A stretch of DNA of 64,000 bases from Viridibacillus sp050278625 (GCF_050278625.1 NZ_JBNNTI010000001.1:1-64000), one strand, 5' to 3'; counted from the first letter of the stretch, positions 1 to 7,927 are shown. Notes: generated from the letters alone by a model not told the origin. Program-made: numbers and translations.

Positions 1-498
1 AATCATTCCTTCGAACAAAAACACTTAAAAATCTAAAAGTGATAATCTACAAGAAAAGGTTGGATTGTCATTTACACAAAACTATTGACAGTCCCCAAAT
101 AAAGCTGAACTAATACAAAAATTAGTTCAACTTTAAAATATCTTGTTATAATGTTGCACATTTTATAAAGTATACTGATGTATTCAGTGCATTACTTTAA
201 CAACCAGTTATAATCAATTTTTTGTTTTGTTAAATTCGCCATCCTCAAACTCCCTCCAACTTTTTACTAATCTCAATATATCAACGGAACCATTGTCTTA
301 TGAATAGAAAATATAAAAATAGCCCACTGGTTCTTTGCTTATTTGGTTTGGAAAAATTCAGAAAGTAATTGAAATCCAATATATAATTTAAAATATCATT
401 GTAAATTCTGTAAATATTAAAAATATAGTTGAAATGTATATAATTAACAATTACAATCAAATTGTACCAAATAATAATAAAATAGGATTTGGGAATTT
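1..498. other. Non-coding left edge with one hairpin
   Basis: No convincing reading frame is visible in this AT-rich stretch. It holds a strong inverted repeat at about 101-134 (listed separately). The last 100 bases must contain the promoter of the secreted protein that follows, but no promoter stands out from the AT-rich background. Confidence 0.5.
101..134. terminator. Hairpin, terminator-like, with a near copy at 27.4 kb
   Basis: The arms GCTGAACTAAT and ATTAGTTCAAC pair around a short A-rich loop, flanked by A-tract and T-rich sequence. It would suit a bidirectional terminator for a gene left of the window. Almost the same hairpin occurs at 27397-27427, downstream of the MFS gene, so this may be a mobile or repeated terminator module. 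Confidence 0.45.
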
Positions 499-1047
499 AT
501 GAAATTTCAAAGCAAATTAGCCTCAACATTAGCAGTTTTAGGTATCTTAGCAAGTTCAAGTTTCGTAACAGATGCATCAGCTTCAACATCTTCCTCGTAT
601 ACTGACAGATTTGGTGATCAAGTATTAGAAACAACAGATTATGATTCTATCGGAGCCCCAATATCCGTAAGTGTTGAAAAATGGGGAAAAACAAGTAAAG
701 CACCATATTGGAATGTATCATCTAGAATCAGTCGATCATATGCGTTACCAAATATTACGGTTACTATGAATGGAACAGGTACTTCTAGTTCATATACAAG
801 TAAATCTAAAAGTTCATACTATTCTATAGATAAAATTGGTGTTTCAACAACTCTAACTAGTGGTGGTACTGTAATGGCTACTAAATCAGCTAGTAATACA
901 AATTCAGGTTATGTAGCGGCAACTGCAAGTAAAGCTAACGTCATTTTGCCACCTGGTAAATACAGGAATACATCAAGTCATTCGTTCGAGCATACAGGAT
1001 ACAATAGTTGGTATCCTAGTACTGAAGCGACAGATAAATGGTCTTAA
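499..1047 (+). CDS. Secreted Ser/Thr-rich protein of unknown function
   Basis: The 182-residue product has a clear Sec signal peptide: MKFQSK, then a hydrophobic run (LASTLAVLGILASSSFV) and an ASA-S cleavage site near residue 28. The mature part is rich in Ser, Thr and Tyr, has no Cys and no membrane segment, and looks beta-rich. I do not recognise the family. A strong hairpin terminator follows at 1054-1087, then a lipoprotein gene on the same strand, so the two could be a secreted protein and its surface partner with attenuated read-through. The Shine-Dalgarno site is weak (AGGATTTGGGA upstream of ATG 499). Confidence 0.75.
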   Translation: MKFQSKLASTLAVLGILASSSFVTDASASTSSSYTDRFGDQVLETTDYDSIGAPISVSVEKWGKTSKAPYWNVSSRISRSYALPNITVTMNGTGTSSSYTSKSKSSYYSIDKIGVSTTLTSGGTVMATKSASNTNSGYVAATASKANVILPPGKYRNTSSHSFEHTGYNSWYPSTEATDKWS

Positions 1048-1053
1048 AATTAC

Positions 1054-1098
1054 AAGAAGCATATTGGGTAAAACCTTTATGCTTCTTAATAATTTTTT
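1054..1098 (+). terminator. Terminator between the secreted protein and lipoprotein genes
   Basis: AAGAAGCATA pairs with TATGCTTCTT (1054-1063 with 1078-1087), followed by a T-rich run. It lies directly before the Shine-Dalgarno site of the next gene, so either the downstream gene has reduced read-through expression or its promoter lies within the hairpin region. Confidence 0.7.
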
Positions 1099-1110
1099 AG
1101 GAGGGGTAAT

Positions 1111-2067
1111 TTGTGTAAAAGATTACTGTTATTTTGTCTTATAATTACTAGTTTGTTTTTTAATATAGGATGCCAAACTTTAGAAGCATCAAGCCTGAAT
1201 AAAGGAGATAATAAAGACTATTCAAAACAAGAACTTCCTATAGCAAATTCCGGCGGAGAAGGTTTTAGTTTAGGATTCTATAATAATAATAAAATAGTAA
1301 AAGAAAGAACATTCAAATTAAAAAATAAAGAAAACAACTTCAAAAAAAAGATAATATTAGGTAATAAAACATCAAAAGAAGAAGAATTTGTTCTTCTAAT
1401 TTTTGATCATGCTAAACAAATAAACTTCTCTATAGATGGTAAATCGAAAAGGTATTATATTTTTAAAACAAAAAAAGACGCATATAAAGAAATTAATGTA
1501 GATATAAAAGGTCTATCGGATGGTTTCCATTCAATAAGTTATTTAATATTAAGAAGTCCTAATAAAAAAATCACAAATTTGGAACAATCACGGGCATATT
1601 CACAGGTATTTAGTATTAGAGTTAATGTTCTAAAGAACATTAATGAGATTCCAACCAAGAACAAATTAATAAGAACTAACAATAAAATTTCCAATAATGA
1701 AGCTATTTCTGGAGTTTTTTTAGGTGAAGATAACAATAAATACAAAGGGAAACTAATTCAAAAAAATTCTAATTTTAAATATAATTTAGTTTACGGGAAT
1801 CAATGGGACCGTGATGTTGATTTCTACATAGTGTCTCTACTAAATTGGGAACAGATAAATGTAAGCAATAAAACACCGTATATATATGATAAATTGAATC
1901 CAGGTCAAGAAGTTTCAGTAATAACAACAATGAATAAAAAACAATTAAATAAAGATAAGAACATTATAGTTAGCTTATTTCTACCTACTCCTTTTAAAGA
2001 TCTTACACCAGATAATCCTTTTGTTGATGCTGGTATAGTATCTAGTAATCGAATATTTATTGAATAG
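1111..2067 (+). CDS. Putative lipoprotein of unknown function (TTG start)
   Basis: A 318-residue product starting at TTG 1111, six bases after a good AGGAGG (1099-1104); no ATG fits better. The N-terminus MCKRLLLF is followed by a hydrophobic stretch and NIGC, a lipobox-like site with a non-standard residue at -3. The rest is Lys/Asn-rich, hydrophilic and likely extracytoplasmic, with alternating short beta-like segments. The family is not recognised. Base composition is more AT-rich than in the right-hand genes, which suggests acquired DNA. Pairing with the upstream secreted protein is inferred from proximity only. Confidence 0.7.
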   Translation: MCKRLLLFCLIITSLFFNIGCQTLEASSLNKGDNKDYSKQELPIANSGGEGFSLGFYNNNKIVKERTFKLKNKENNFKKKIILGNKTSKEEEFVLLIFDHAKQINFSIDGKSKRYYIFKTKKDAYKEINVDIKGLSDGFHSISYLILRSPNKKITNLEQSRAYSQVFSIRVNVLKNINEIPTKNKLIRTNNKISNNEAISGVFLGEDNNKYKGKLIQKNSNFKYNLVYGNQWDRDVDFYIVSLLNWEQINVSNKTPYIYDKLNPGQEVSVITTMNKKQLNKDKNIIVSLFLPTPFKDLTPDNPFVDAGIVSSNRIFIE

Positions 2068-2079
2068 ATATAAGCACCT

Positions 2080-2199
2080 ATAGAAATGATCTGACCCAAG
2101 AAAGTTAGTTTGTAATTCTTCTTCAGTGAATTGAACGTCTGAAACCGGACGTAGCTGTGCCTGTTCAAATACTTGTTTGTTACTGATTTTGTAATTCAT
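2080..2199 (-). pseudogene. 5' remnant of a small gene
   Basis: An excellent ribosome site (TTGGAGG, six to seven bases before ATG 2199) starts a reading frame MNYKISNKQVFEQAQLRP that continues for about 40 plausible residues. The frame then runs into the 3' end of the convergent lipoprotein gene and becomes Tyr/Arg-rich noise. The likely reading is a gene whose 3' part was lost when the neighbouring segment was joined here. A short acidic peptide of about 40 residues is the alternative. The family is not recognised. Confidence 0.4.
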
Positions 2200-2328
2200 A
2201 ATAATCCTCCAATAAAACTTTCAATTAATTTTAAGTTCCTACTTTATCTACAAATCATAGGACTATAAAATTATATCCTATATTCATTCAGCAATGAAAA
2301 TAAAAAAAATGAGCTTGGCTCTTTTCAA

Positions 2329-3012
2329 TTAAACCCAGCCTAAAGACGTATCTGTTTCTCTTGAATCAACGCTCCCTGTTAGTTGAAGAACACAATGAAT
2401 TTTAGCGATTATTATCTTCCTATACATTCCATTCATCATAATTGGTGTATCTTCTTCTACCTTCATACATTTATTATTTTTTGGAATTAATTCTTCAAAA
2501 CTTCGGCCAATATCAGTTCCTAATACCCTAATAATTGGTCTTAAAAGTACTTTTGGTAATGACAGCTTTTTATTTTTAGGAGTAAATTTATCAAAAATAA
2601 TAATTTTTCCTTCGTACTTTAAAACTCTTGAGATTTCTTGAAAACATTTATTAGCATCTGGTACAACTGAAAGTATTAGACTTGCTACTACATAGTCGAA
2701 GGATTCGTCTCCAAAAACCATATTTTGTGCATCCATTTCTAAAAATTTAATCTTAGAGTCCTTGAACTTTGTTTTTGCCTTTCCCAGCATATCAGGTGAA
2801 TAATCAATTGCAGTTATATCTAAGTCAGAGGAATTGATTAAGTCTAAATCAGCACCCGTCCCTACACCAACAATCAAAATTTTTTGTTTGCTATCGAATG
2901 ATATTGTTTGGAATACTTTTTTTCGAGCAATTAAGAAGTTACCCGAATTAAAAAACTTATCATAAAATGGAGATCCAATTTTATATATAAATTTGTTCCA
3001 ATAATTATTCAA
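2329..3012 (-). CDS. Class I SAM-dependent methyltransferase
   Basis: Motif I (ILIVGVGTGADLDLI, about residues 45-59), the acidic end of beta 2 (ITAIDYSPDML) and post-motif segments (FDYVVASLILSVVPD) mark a Rossmann-fold methyltransferase of the UbiE/phospholipid N-methyltransferase type. The substrate is unknown. The start is TTG 3012 with a GGGAG nine bases upstream. The natural fold appears to end near MYRKIIIAKI; the last roughly 22 residues are translated from the dispersed intergenic repeat at 2371-2390, so the original stop codon has probably been lost. Confidence 0.8.
   Translation of the reverse strand: MNNYWNKFIYKIGSPFYDKFFNSGNFLIARKKVFQTISFDSKQKILIVGVGTGADLDLINSSDLDITAIDYSPDMLGKAKTKFKDSKIKFLEMDAQNMVFGDESFDYVVASLILSVVPDANKCFQEISRVLKYEGKIIIFDKFTPKNKKLSLPKVLLRPIIRVLGTDIGRSFEELIPKNNKCMKVEEDTPIMMNGMYRKIIIAKIHCVLQLTGSVDSRETDTSLGWV
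2371..2390 (+). repeat. Dispersed short repeat inside the methyltransferase 3' end
   Basis: GCTCCCTGTTAGTTGAAGAA is a copy of the repeat core scattered through the accessory half of the window. Here it is translated, in antisense, as the C-terminal tail of the methyltransferase. Confidence 0.6.
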
Positions 3013-3507
3013 ACCCTACACTCCCAATTTAATGATAATTCTACCAATCAATAACATACCTAATTTTTTAATTTATTTCATTTTTCCACTATTAATTAGT
3101 AATATTATTCTTTTTTAACTATTCTGCATCGTTAGTTAAAAATTCAAATAATGTATTCAACAACTACCCCAACAAAGTTCATCTTATTAACCGGGAACAT
3201 TGACCCATATCCACTACACTTACCTTTCCCCAATTCTTTTCCACCAATTTAGGGCATTCTGTTACTTTCATAAAATGTTTCATTTGAAAATCTCATATGA
3301 TTGAATCGCAGTTTTTCTGATGTTCTTAATAAAATTACGAATGAACGATAAATTGGTTTCATCTTCTTAAACTAACCTTCTCCTTTAGTTGAAGAAGATA
3401 AAAGAACTGTCTAAACAACTCAATGATTTTCTACTAAAGCACCGTTAGTTTAACAAGAAATACAACACATATTTAAATTCACCAATATAAGTTTGGTTTG
3501 GTACCCT
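3013..3507. other. Intergenic stretch with a repeat copy
   Basis: No coding signal is recognised. The right part (3379-3463) carries a full copy of the dispersed repeat, and a weaker piece (CATCGTTAGTTAAAAA) occurs near 3128. Confidence 0.5.
3379..3463 (+). repeat. Dispersed repeat, full copy
   Basis: Two core motifs (CTCCTTTAGTTGAAGAAG and GCACCGTTAGTTTAACAAG) flank a middle segment GAACTGTCTAAACAACTCAA. The same order recurs at 4494-4570 and 5434-5512. Shorter copies of the core were seen near 6582, 6962, 20495, 22608, 25085 and 26140. All read in the plus direction, opposite to most neighbouring genes. Confidence 0.65.
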
Positions 3508-4407
3508 TTACAGATAGATAGAAAAATCACTAATCCCTGCATATGGGATTTTGTTCTTGATTTTTTCCTCTAATTCATACAGGGTATACTTTTGCCAATC
3601 TTCCATATTATTCATATCCCACTTGTCTCTAAACAATTGATATAGAAAAATCTCCCTCAACTTCAAGAAAACAGGTATTTGTTTAATTAAATCCTTATGT
3701 AGCAAATTCTCTTCTTTATATCCAGCAAATAGATGGCTCATAAACGTCTGAGGGAATGTATCTACATAGCCATTGTAGGAATTATGTTGCCAATAGGCGT
3801 GATAGAAGACTACAGCAACATCTTGGGCGTACCAATTATATGAACATTCATCAAAGTCAATCGTAGTTAAAGTACCTTCATTATTGATAATTAGGTTACC
3901 TTGGTGGAAATCATTATGGATTAGCCCAAATGTTTCTGGTGTAATTTCATATGGAAATAGATTGTGCATCGTTTTGTCGTAATTCTCTCTTATCCATGGA
4001 CTTAAATTTCCTCTAATACCAAATACATCGGGATTTTCAACTGTCCACACAGGTCGATGAATTACATCAACCTTAAATTTTTTGGATAAGGCATGCATTC
4101 TTCCCAAAATCCTCCCGAATTGTTCAAACATTTTTACATTCCAGTGAAATAGGTTTGTAACGTCAATATGGTCACCTTTAATAAATTCAAAATACGCTCT
4201 GACCCGTTCCTCTTCACTCTCTAAAGTCATTTCAGGCTTCGAGACAGCGACTCCTTCTTCATATAAGAAATTCATCCACTCTATTTCTTGCAAAACCATT
4301 TTCTTTGTTTTCCTAACATCAGATATTCTTACTACTTTTCCTTCATTCTTGATATGAAACACATCGTTATGAAATCCCCCGTCTAGTCTAATACGATTTT
4401 CTTCCAT
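3508..4407 (-). CDS. APH/choline-kinase-type phosphotransferase
   Basis: A 299-residue protein-kinase-like small-molecule kinase. The catalytic loop HNDFHQGN (164-171) and the metal-binding IDFDE (183-187) match the phosphotransferase enzyme family (aminoglycoside phosphotransferase/homoserine kinase II-like). An N-terminal lobe Lys/Glu pair is plausible (VVRISD, QEIEWMNFL). Substrate specificity cannot be read from sequence; many such genes in bacilli are not resistance genes. ATG 4407 has GGAGG nine bases upstream. It stands alone between two copies of the dispersed repeat. Confidence 0.8.
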   Translation of the reverse strand: MEENRIRLDGGFHNDVFHIKNEGKVVRISDVRKTKKMVLQEIEWMNFLYEEGVAVSKPEMTLESEEERVRAYFEFIKGDHIDVTNLFHWNVKMFEQFGRILGRMHALSKKFKVDVIHRPVWTVENPDVFGIRGNLSPWIRENYDKTMHNLFPYEITPETFGLIHNDFHQGNLIINNEGTLTTIDFDECSYNWYAQDVAVVFYHAYWQHNSYNGYVDTFPQTFMSHLFAGYKEENLLHKDLIKQIPVFLKLREIFLYQLFRDKWDMNNMEDWQKYTLYELEEKIKNKIPYAGISDFSIYL

Positions 4408-4493
4408 ACTTATTTACCTCCGTAATACTCTACTTTCATGAACACTTTTCTCAAAAAACATCTTCATATTTGCATTCCTTATTCAACTAATCT

Positions 4494-4570
4494 GCACCGT
4501 TAGTTGAATAAAAAAAGAGCCGTCTAAACAGCTCAAAGATCTTCTTCTAAAGCACCAGTTAGTTTAGGTA
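4494..4570 (+). repeat. Dispersed repeat, full copy
   Basis: Core GCACCGTTAGTTGAATAA (4494-4511), middle AGAGCCGTCTAAACAGCTCA with internal AGC/GCT pairing, and second core GCACCAGTTAGTTTAGG. It is very close to the copies at 3379 and 5434. Confidence 0.65.
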
Positions 4571-4591
4571 CAATCCTTCACAATCTCATAT

Positions 4592-5353
4592 TTACATAAG
4601 CTCTTTCAACTTTTTCATTACCGAATGGACGGTTAATCTGTGAAATGAGATAAGTTTCCCCTTGAAAACGACTGAAAATATTCCATAAGGTGTTGGGGAT
4701 AACTCTATTAGTTCTTCTCTGCTTTTTAAATCAATAATTTTGACATCTAACCCCAATTCATTTGCACCCACAATTATATTTTCAGTTGCGACTTCTACGT
4801 AAGGACATTGAAAAGAGCGTATTATAGTAAGGTTTTCGAATTTATTAATTCTTTCATCCCAATTAGTAGAAAAATAAGGAAGTAAGGTACTATTTTCAAA
4901 CTGATAAACAAGTAGTTCAAAATTAAATGGTGCTGTATCTACCAATTTAAATTGATTCTTTAAAAAGATATCCTTACTTGGTGTCCAAGAAGTTTCAGGA
5001 TTTGTAACCACTACTACACCTCGCTTAGACTGGCTTTTTGCATTTTGCAGGCATTTATTAATCAGTTTAGTTCCGTATCCTTTTCCAGTTTGACTTACCC
5101 ATAGACAATGGATTACCAAATAATTATTAGCGTGGACCACCCTAGAAGAAAACTCAGCGTCAGTATATTCAATAAAACCTACTTGTTTTTTATTTTCTAT
5201 TAATTGAATATACTTTAAACCTTTCTCGAAACTTTCGTTTAGCCACTTATTTTTGTTTATGTATCCTAGTGATTTTTTTTTACTTCTGAGACAAAAACTC
5301 CCCATTCCTTCGAGAATTTCGGTATCTAGCTCAATCATTTGAAAATCTTCCAA
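4592..5353 (-). CDS. yoaP: GNAT acetyltransferase with YoaP-type C-terminal domain
   Basis: A 253-residue product. Residues 1-150 form a GNAT fold with the acetyl-CoA loop VSQTGKGYGTKLI. The C-terminal third (about 165-253; FQCPYVEVATENIIVGA, TPYGIFSVVFKG) resembles the domain attached to GNAT in B. subtilis YoaP, and the length matches. The start is TTG 5353, because AGGAGGG lies six bases upstream; the in-frame ATG at 5338 has no such site. The acyl acceptor is unknown. The gene is monocistronic and flanked by dispersed repeats. Confidence 0.75.
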   Translation of the reverse strand: MEDFQMIELDTEILEGMGSFCLRSKKKSLGYINKNKWLNESFEKGLKYIQLIENKKQVGFIEYTDAEFSSRVVHANNYLVIHCLWVSQTGKGYGTKLINKCLQNAKSQSKRGVVVVTNPETSWTPSKDIFLKNQFKLVDTAPFNFELLVYQFENSTLLPYFSTNWDERINKFENLTIIRSFQCPYVEVATENIIVGANELGLDVKIIDLKSREELIELSPTPYGIFSVVFKGKLISFHRLTVHSVMKKLKELM

Positions 5354-5433
5354 GGAAATCCCTCCTTTTCTCTATATAACTATTTCTATTTGTTCTATTA
5401 TTTCTCCTTTATTATTTCCTTCTACCACTAACT

Positions 5434-5540
5434 TGCCCCTTTAGTTGAATAAGAAAAAGAGCCGTCTGAATCAAAGATCTTCTACTAAAGCCCCTGTTAA
5501 TGTAATAAGAAATGCGTTTCTATTAGCTGGTTTACTTGAA
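5434..5540 (+). repeat. Dispersed repeat, full copy plus TCTATTAGCTGGTTTA element
   Basis: Core GCCCCTTTAGTTGAATAAG, middle GAGCCGTCTGAATCAAAG and a degraded second core, followed by TTCTATTAGCTGGTTTA (5517-5533). The last element recurs near 19286-19302 beside the IS110 relic, so it may be the edge of a larger repeated unit. Confidence 0.55.
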
Positions 5541-5569
5541 TAAACATTCTACCTTAATGTACGTAGAAA

Positions 5570-6496
5570 TTAATTAGGTAACCTACTTAGTGATTCACGA
5601 AGAACTTTTAAATTTTGATGATAAACCTCAGGTGAACTCCAATAGCTGTACATAGAAGGTATTTCAATACCTTCTATGTTATCCTTTTCTCTTACTACAT
5701 TATTTAACTTATTTATATAATTAATCAGTTTAGAAAAGTCCTCCTTTGTCCCTACTGGACCATGTCCTGCAATCGCCACGTCAAAATTTAAAAGTTCAAC
5801 CTTTCTCAAAATCTCAACCCATTTATCAGGATTAGATTCTTCGAAAAATGTTGGATGACAATTGACAAATAATAAATCACCCGTAAATATCACTTTTTCT
5901 TCCGGGATATATAAAATCGCATCACAATAAGAATGTCCTCCACCTAAGGAAAAAAGTTTTGCACTAAATTTTGTTCCAATGAATGTCAGTTCCCTTTTGA
6001 AAGATTGGTTCGGTAATACCAGCTCTAAAGTCGGTAATGACTTTTCTAACTCACTTAAGAAGTTTATCTGGTCTTTTAATTTGCTGTCATTATTTTTGTT
6101 TAATGAGTCTTGTAATGATTCAATATAATTTGATAATCCTTGTATATCGTTTTTTTGCTTACTAATCCTTGAAGGATGATTCTCTTTCATTTTTGAATAT
6201 GTAACTTCACTAGATATAATTTTACTTTCCTTAAATGTTTGGTTACCTCGTATATGGTCACCATGCCAATGACTATTAATAACCCATGTTACTGGTTGAT
6301 TTGTTATTCTTTCAGCAATATTGTTTAAATCCTCTGATGCCTGTTGTGTGTTAAAAGTATCAAATACAATTGATTTATCTCCTAAGTCAACAAAACCTGC
6401 ATTAGCTACTGCACCACTACCTTCCTTAGCGATTGCTGCATAGACATTTTGACTGATTTTCTCAAGTGTAAAATGTTTACTAAATAATTCCCCCAT
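5570..6496 (-). CDS. MBL-fold metallo-hydrolase
   Basis: A 308-residue metallo-beta-lactamase fold enzyme. The metal ligands are visible: H76-x-H78-x-D80-H81 in SHWHGDH, H188 in GGGHSY, D207 in TGDLLF and H245 in AGHGP. The spacing resembles broad MBL hydrolases rather than any specific carbapenemase. A helical insert of about 60 residues (100-160) separates the first ligand group from the third histidine. There is no signal peptide, so it is cytoplasmic. ATG 6496 follows an AGGAGAGGAG stretch. Substrate unknown. Confidence 0.8.
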   Translation of the reverse strand: MGELFSKHFTLEKISQNVYAAIAKEGSGAVANAGFVDLGDKSIVFDTFNTQQASEDLNNIAERITNQPVTWVINSHWHGDHIRGNQTFKESKIISSEVTYSKMKENHPSRISKQKNDIQGLSNYIESLQDSLNKNNDSKLKDQINFLSELEKSLPTLELVLPNQSFKRELTFIGTKFSAKLFSLGGGHSYCDAILYIPEEKVIFTGDLLFVNCHPTFFEESNPDKWVEILRKVELLNFDVAIAGHGPVGTKEDFSKLINYINKLNNVVREKDNIEGIEIPSMYSYWSSPEVYHQNLKVLRESLSRLPN

Positions 6497-6660
6497 CCTT
6501 TTCTCCTCTCCTTTTTTCTATTTTTATTGGTATAACTTTCCGTACAATCAAATTCAACATTCTATCAGGTTCTTCTTCAACAACCTGCTCCGTTAGTAAA
6601 ATATCAATATGTCTATATTTCGATAGAGTTGGCAATAATCCCTTTAATAATAACTTTTTA
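6497..6660. other. Intergenic with a repeat fragment
   Basis: It contains a piece of the dispersed repeat (CTGCTCCGTTAGTAAAAT near 6582-6600) and no coding signal. It borders the IS110 relic on the right. Confidence 0.4.
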
Positions 6661-6718
6661 GGAAGTAATTATATTGCTACTGTCAAAAGCATGGGAAGCA
6701 TTTGAATCTGGGATTCAT
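6661..6718 (-). pseudogene. IS110-family transposase remnant (extreme 5' end)
   Basis: After AGAGGAGGAAGCAAA and ATG 6718 only a scrap of coding sequence remains. One frame reads ESQIQMLP, resembling the GESQxQ that follows the first catalytic Asp in IS110-family transposases, but the frame is lost relative to the ATG. The body of the transposase gene is deleted. The call rests mainly on the conserved upstream noncoding region (next entry). Confidence 0.5.
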
Positions 6719-6906
6719 TTTGCTTCCTCCTCTGACCGCTCATTCACCAGTACCCCTATTCCTCCATGTAGTATCATAGCTTCGCTTGTTATACGAGATC
6801 TATGTCACAACCAGCCTCAAACATGTTTCTACAAGTAGGGAGTGGACAGTTTAGCTGACGGGATTATTGTCCCACGCACCCGTACGTCCTACCCTGGCTA
6901 CTGATA
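6719..6906 (-). ncRNA. Relic of the IS110 upstream noncoding (bridge-RNA) region
   Basis: Read on the minus strand, this segment shares ordered conserved blocks with 18437-18603 upstream of the second IS110 relic: GGTAG-ACG, CGTGGGAC, ATCCCG, CTAAAC-GT, CCCT-TACTTG, AGGCTGGTTG and CTCGTATAACAAGC. IS110-family elements encode a structured bridge RNA in this position, between the left end and the transposase start. The two copies differ inside the predicted loops, as guide segments would. The element lacks a transposase here, so the RNA is probably dead. Confidence 0.5.
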
Positions 6907-7057
6907 TATTAAATCCTATAAAAATAAGAACCAGTAAAAACTGGTTAACCTTATAATACGAAGCACCCCATTAGTTGAAGAAGATAGACTATTCTAATAA
7001 TGACTAAGATTTAAAAATGTATATAATTCAAGATAATTATCATACCTTAAATGTTTT
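6907..7057. other. Promoter region of the guanidine exporter operon
   Basis: It contains a repeat core (GCACCCCATTAGTTGAAGAAG, about 6963-6983) and AT-rich sequence just before the riboswitch, where the promoter of the SMR pair must lie. No clear -35/-10 pair was singled out. Confidence 0.35.
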
Positions 7058-7178
7058 CTAGGGTTCCGCAACTGTCAATGTTGGTGTGGTACGAGAGAAA
7101 ACTCATAGCTATGCTGTGTCACGGAACGATAAAAGCCTGGGAGAAACTGTTTTTCAACAGTTATCTCTTGGTTTTTTT
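7058..7178 (+). promoter_or_regulatory. Guanidine-I (ykkC class) riboswitch with terminator
   Basis: The conserved elements occur in order: CTAGGGTTCCG (7058-7068), ACGAGAGAAAAC (7091-7102), a variable stem, CACGGAACGATAAAAGCC and TGGGAGA. The 3' end forms a terminator in which GGGAGAAACTGTT pairs with AACAGTTATCTCTT, followed by eight T residues (7171-7178). Guanidine binding to this aptamer class stabilises the antiterminated state. It lies about 40 bases before the SMR exporter genes, the classic target. Confidence 0.9.
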
Positions 7179-7218
7179 TGTTTTTATGGGAAAGAATAAA
7201 ATCGGAGGTGTTATTTGA

Positions 7219-7560
7219 ATGAATACAAACTGGGTTAAAGTAGTAGTCGCTGCTTTTTTCGAAGTTTTTTGGGTTATTGGATTAAAATATGCAGATAATT
7301 TTTGGACTTGGACTGGAACAGTTATTGCTATTATTGTTAGTTTTTATTTAATGATTATGGCTGGTAAAAAACTACCCGTTGGAACAGTCTATGCGGTTTT
7401 TGTAGGACTAGGTACAGCCGGAACAGTTTTTTCCGACATCGTATTTTTTGGTGAACCATTTAAAGTAGCAAAAGTTATTTTAATTTTAGTTTTATTAGGA
7501 GGAGTAGTTGGTTTGAAGTTAGTTACGAAAGACAGCGATAAAGAAGGAGTTGAATCTTAA
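7219..7560 (+). CDS. ykkC: SMR-family guanidine exporter subunit (YkkC-like)
   Basis: A 113-residue protein with four membrane segments and the conserved membrane Glu of small multidrug resistance proteins (AAFFEVFWVIGLKYAD, about residue 15). The length matches YkkC. ATG 7219 follows GGAGGTG by eight bases. The stop overlaps the start of the second SMR gene by one base (TAATG), so the pair is translationally coupled and likely forms a heterodimeric drug/metabolite exporter. The guanidine-I riboswitch directly upstream indicates guanidinium as substrate. Confidence 0.88.
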   Translation: MNTNWVKVVVAAFFEVFWVIGLKYADNFWTWTGTVIAIIVSFYLMIMAGKKLPVGTVYAVFVGLGTAGTVFSDIVFFGEPFKVAKVILILVLLGGVVGLKLVTKDSDKEGVES

Positions 7561-7874
7561 TGGCGTGGATTTCTTTGCTTGCTGCAGGTTTATTTGAAAT
7601 GTTTGGTGTTTTAATGATAACTAAGTTGCATAAAGACCGTAATTGGCAATCTGTACTATTTCTAACTCTCGGGTTTGGGGCAAGTTTTGTATTTCTTGCT
7701 TATTCAATGAAAACACTTCCCATGGGTACAGCTTATGCAATTTGGACAGGAATTGGTGCATCTGGTGGGGCAATTTTAGGTATGCTTTTATATGGTGAAT
7801 CAAAAGATTGGAGAAGAATCGTTTTTATAGGTATGGTCTTAGGTGCTGCAATAGGTCTAAAACTCGTCTCATAA
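7560..7874 (+). CDS. ykkD: SMR-family guanidine exporter subunit (YkkD-like)
   Basis: A 104-residue four-helix SMR protein with the conserved Glu in AAGLFEMFGVLMI (about residue 13) and the YAIWTGIGASGG motif typical of Gdx/SugE-like subunits. It overlaps the first subunit gene by one base. Paired SMR genes of slightly different length usually act as antiparallel heterodimers, so export of guanidinium by both subunits together is the expected role. A weak hairpin at 7928-7958 may end the transcript. Confidence 0.88.
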   Translation: MAWISLLAAGLFEMFGVLMITKLHKDRNWQSVLFLTLGFGASFVFLAYSMKTLPMGTAYAIWTGIGASGGAILGMLLYGESKDWRRIVFIGMVLGAAIGLKLVS

Positions 7875-7927
7875 AAGAGTTTTTAGATTATAATATGAAA
7901 AAGATAATTTGTTTGCAAAAAAAGGAA

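Noticed and set aside
3508..4407. Aminoglycoside resistance gene
   Set aside because: The kinase fold is clear, but nothing in the sequence indicates an aminoglycoside as substrate.
5570..6496. Carbapenem-hydrolysing metallo-beta-lactamase
   Set aside because: It has no signal peptide, and the long insert and ligand spacing fit general MBL hydrolases better.
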